Of a stretch of DNA of 64,000 nucleotides, positions 62,366-64,000 are shown piece by piece. The DNA is taken from contig JAJOZX010000998.1 of NCBI GenBank assembly GCA_023014485.1, positions 482,501 to 546,500 on the forward strand. The letters are read 5' to 3'. Source of the stretch: Bathynomus jamesi. Its lineage: Eukaryota; Arthropoda; Malacostraca; Isopoda; Cirolanidae. The number at the start of each line of letters is the position of its first letter. The stretch's first letter is position 1. The translations under genes and the position numbers were made by a program. The notes below the pieces were generated by a model that saw only the letters and a list, made by a program, of their open reading frames with translations, did no database searches and was not told where the DNA came from.

Positions 62366-62665
62366 GCGCCTCGGTGGTGTAGTGGTTAGCGTCGCTGACT
62401 ACGAATCCATCGGCCCCGGGTTCGAAACCCGACGGCAGCCGGCGCGAAACAAAACCCAGCTGTTCATCCTTCCACACAATAAAGAAAGTGGTTGGTAGAT
62501 AAATGGGTACCCTAGGTGGCCTAGTGGTTAAGACGCTGGGCTGCTGATGGGGCGTGGTTCGGATTCCATGTTAAACTGTAGGTCTAAGGTGGAGTGAAAA
62601 GCTTGACCTTCGTCAGAATGAACAATGCGGGCGGAAGCTAAGGAAAGGTTAACCAAAGGTATATA
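62364..62665 (+). mobile_element. Dimeric tRNA-derived SINE
   Basis: Head 1 (62364-62442) is tRNA-like: GCGCC...GGCGC ends, box A GTGGTGTAGTGGTTAGCG, box B GGGTTCGAAACCC, and a CTACGAA loop where the anticodon would be (ACG, arginine, if the fold holds). A body (AAACAAAACCCAGCTGTTCA to GGTTGGTAGATAAATGGGTA) follows. Head 2 has box A GTGGCCTAGTGGTTAAGACG and box B GGTTCGGATTCC, ending near GCGGGCGGAAGC. Head 2 alone occurs at 36.2 kb. Anticodon stem mismatches in head 1 argue against a working tRNA gene. Confidence 0.82.
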
Positions 62666-62672
62666 TGAAAAC

Positions 62673-63340
62673 ATAGTGGTGGCCATAAGTCACGCATCAC
62701 CCCACCAATTTAAAAAAAATATTTAACGTAAAAGTAAAATACCAAATTTACTGTAAATGGTAGAAAAGATGTATTTAGAAACTACTCAAGCAAACAAAAC
62801 ATATTAATGAATTGCGGTCAGTATTTCAACATTTACTCTTTTTTTTCAGCACTTCGGCGATACGTCGTGGCATGGAATTTACCAGTATTTCGCAATACTC
62901 TGGCGTAATTTCCTGAGCCCACACCTTTATGGCTTCAAGCAAATTATTCAATGATGTAGGATTGTGACAGGTAACTTTTTCTTTGACGATTCGCCAGCAG
63001 TTCTCTATCGGGTTTAAATCGGGCGAGTTTCCCGGCCAAGGCCCGATCATCTGTAAACCCGAATTTCGGAGCCAATCAGACGCGGCTTTCATACGGTGAC
63101 ATGGCGCTCCGTTTTGATGAAAAAACCTAAATATCCTACAGGAGAAGGTGCCGCTGTTTATGGAGATGCGCCACACAACGTTTTTTCAGTAAGACAGAGT
63201 GCCATTTCACCGCACCAAAGCCCTTGTTTCGTCCATAAAACCTTTCAGGTACGAAACTTTGTTTAGTGAATTGTTCGGTTTTATTCCTTGAATATTTGCC
63301 AGGACAATGTTTATGTTCTTTGTTTTGCATTGCCCCTCGT
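62673..63340 (-). pseudogene. Tc1-like transposase (DD34E), broken
   Basis: The minus strand reads FRFFHQNGAPCHRMKAASDW with the second catalytic position shifted to Asn in QNGAPCH, then GPWPGNSPDLNPIENCWRIV with the catalytic Glu and EILVNSMPRRIAEVLKKKSK at the C-terminus. An upstream frame (63330-63136) gives SFVPERFYGRNKGFGAVKWH, resembling the RGWS/KWHxS region ahead of the second Asp. GTGGTGGCCATAAGTCACGC at 62674 may be the element's right terminus. The DNA-binding half is not seen. In active relatives the second residue is Asp (QDNA/QDGAP), so this copy is inactive on that ground too. Confidence 0.78.
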
Positions 63341-63344
63341 GCAT

Positions 63345-63605
63345 TTTAAGTGCGTTGTCCTTTGATATTGCGTGCTTTGTAGCCTTGTGGTCCTCCGAGA
63401 TGGATCCGTTGCCGCCTACCTGTTCTGGTATCTTCTTGCCATGTAGCGGTCCAGCTCGAGGGTTCCCAGCTGTGTCAGCTGTATAAGACTTAGCAGCCGT
63501 ATTGTGTCCGAGATGTTGAAAAATTTTTGTGTGCTATTTGTGTTTTTTTGCATTTTGGATGCATATATTTTTTTCTCACATTCCTTCTGTTGTCAATTGA
63601 AACTT
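63345..63605. other. No gene recognised
   Basis: Sequence between the Tc1-like gene and the CCCH fragment. A plus-strand frame at 63504-63896 is antisense to the zinc fingers and is rejected. Confidence 0.3.
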
Positions 63606-63609
63606 GTCC

Positions 63610-63775
63610 TTTGTCCTTTGAACTTGTCAGGGGATGATGGTAGCAGCATTTTCTCAAGTACTGGCAGGTTTCATATGTCGTGTACGTCTTGCAAATGTTC
63701 GGATGGTAGAATTTGCATTTTCCACCAAATTTGCAGTGACCATTATTGTAGAAGTAGTTGTTGTTGTTGTTGGTT
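63610..63775 (-). pseudogene. Tandem CCCH zinc-finger fragment
   Basis: The minus strand reads poly-Asn then YFYNNGHCKFGGKCKFYHP and CKTYTTYETCQYLRKCCYHH. The second motif is a full C-x8-C-x5-C-x3-H finger; the first has C-x5-C-x3-H, with the leading Cys replaced by Tyr. CCCH pairs bind RNA and occur in ORF1 proteins of some non-LTR retrotransposons and in host RNA regulators. Poly-Asn before the fingers is encoded by (AAC)n. No longer gene is visible within the window. A retrotransposon ORF1 origin is inference. Confidence 0.55.
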
Positions 63776-63779
63776 AGTC

Positions 63780-64000
63780 GATCAGCCCACCCTGATCGAG
63801 CAAGCCGGCGGCATGAAGGTAACCGATCGCCCTCTCCGGAGTGAACCAGAGGTTCAGCGCACTAGTGATGTTGTGTTGTGTTCTACGTTGTGCTAGAGCG
63901 GTACAGTCCGTCGTGGGAGTAAAACTGGCGTTACGTGAGTTCCCCAGGTATAGGACCTATGTCCCTATCGGGGAACGACCGGTTTCTCCCCCTCAGCATA
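63780..64000. other. No gene recognised
   Basis: GC-richer than the window average (GATCGAGCAAGCCGGCGGCA and onward). This probably continues the element that holds the CCCH fragment. Confidence 0.3.

Noticed and set aside
62364..62442. Functional tRNA-Arg gene
   Set aside because: Acceptor ends and boxes A and B fit, but anticodon-stem pairs fail and a SINE body follows directly.
63504..63896. Cys-rich secreted-looking plus-strand protein of 130 residues
   Set aside because: It is antisense to the CCCH finger pair, whose spacing is diagnostic.

Overview
The window looks like a gene-poor, repeat-rich arthropod genome segment, possibly a crustacean. Three things point there: mariner, Tc1, hAT, pogo/Tigger and Mutator-like DNA transposons, several non-LTR retrotransposon families together with Penelope-like elements, and a degenerate CCTAA array of the arthropod telomere type (here inside a transposon). 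(AT)n and (GT)n microsatellites are abundant. There is no bacterial-style operon, CRISPR array or rRNA gene. Nearly every recognisable protein belongs to a mobile element, most are broken, and only a few reading frames are intact. The organism call is inference.

Layout. 1-1.7 kb: a transposase-like gene with an in-frame stop, minus strand. 2.8-7.4 kb: one decayed minus-strand non-LTR retrotransposon cut by two younger insertions that keep target-site duplications: a Mutator-like foldback element with FLYWCH-bearing arms (3359-4367) and a hAT element (5710-7119). 7.9-10.8 kb: 5'-truncated minus-strand copy of an L2-like element whose best copy is at 21.6-26.3 kb on the plus strand, with an intact 930-residue ORF2. 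11.8-16.4 kb: Penelope-like remains, including a well-formed hammerhead ribozyme motif (11836-11875) and a degenerate one (15133-15170). 17.4-18.1 and 27.2-28.0 kb: inverted copies of an unrecognised protein-coding unit, the second preceded by further unrecognised reading frames. 18.2-20.4 kb: a CR1-like element.

28.1-30.2 kb: a 5S-rRNA-derived SINE, a hAT MITE and CR1 scraps. 30.7-35.0 kb: an LTR retrotransposon with zinc knuckles, protease, an envelope-like region and a 3' LTR, lacking its RT core, RNase H and integrase. A solo LTR of the same family lies at 48.7-49.7 kb. 35-43.7 kb: MITEs, SINEs, Tc1 and CR1 fragments, tandem duplications and two small unrecognised ORFs. 43.7-47.7 kb: a near-complete CR1 element with an intact zinc-finger/esterase ORF1. 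50.5-57.2 kb: a TA-flanked MITE carrying the CCTAA array, a deleted mariner, a CR1-like element, a second deleted mariner and a Mutator-like transposase with FLYWCH domain.

57.3-64 kb: three short segments that join in phase across consensus-like introns (the best candidate for a host exon set), a Tigger derivative, a long hairpin, a 5'-truncated non-LTR element, a second copy of the 909-bp deleted mariner, a dimeric tRNA SINE, a Tc1 transposase and a small CCCH zinc-finger fragment.

The genes do not form a pathway. The interest lies in nested insertions, terminal structures, ribozyme relics, and a few reading frames that no mobile-element family explains.
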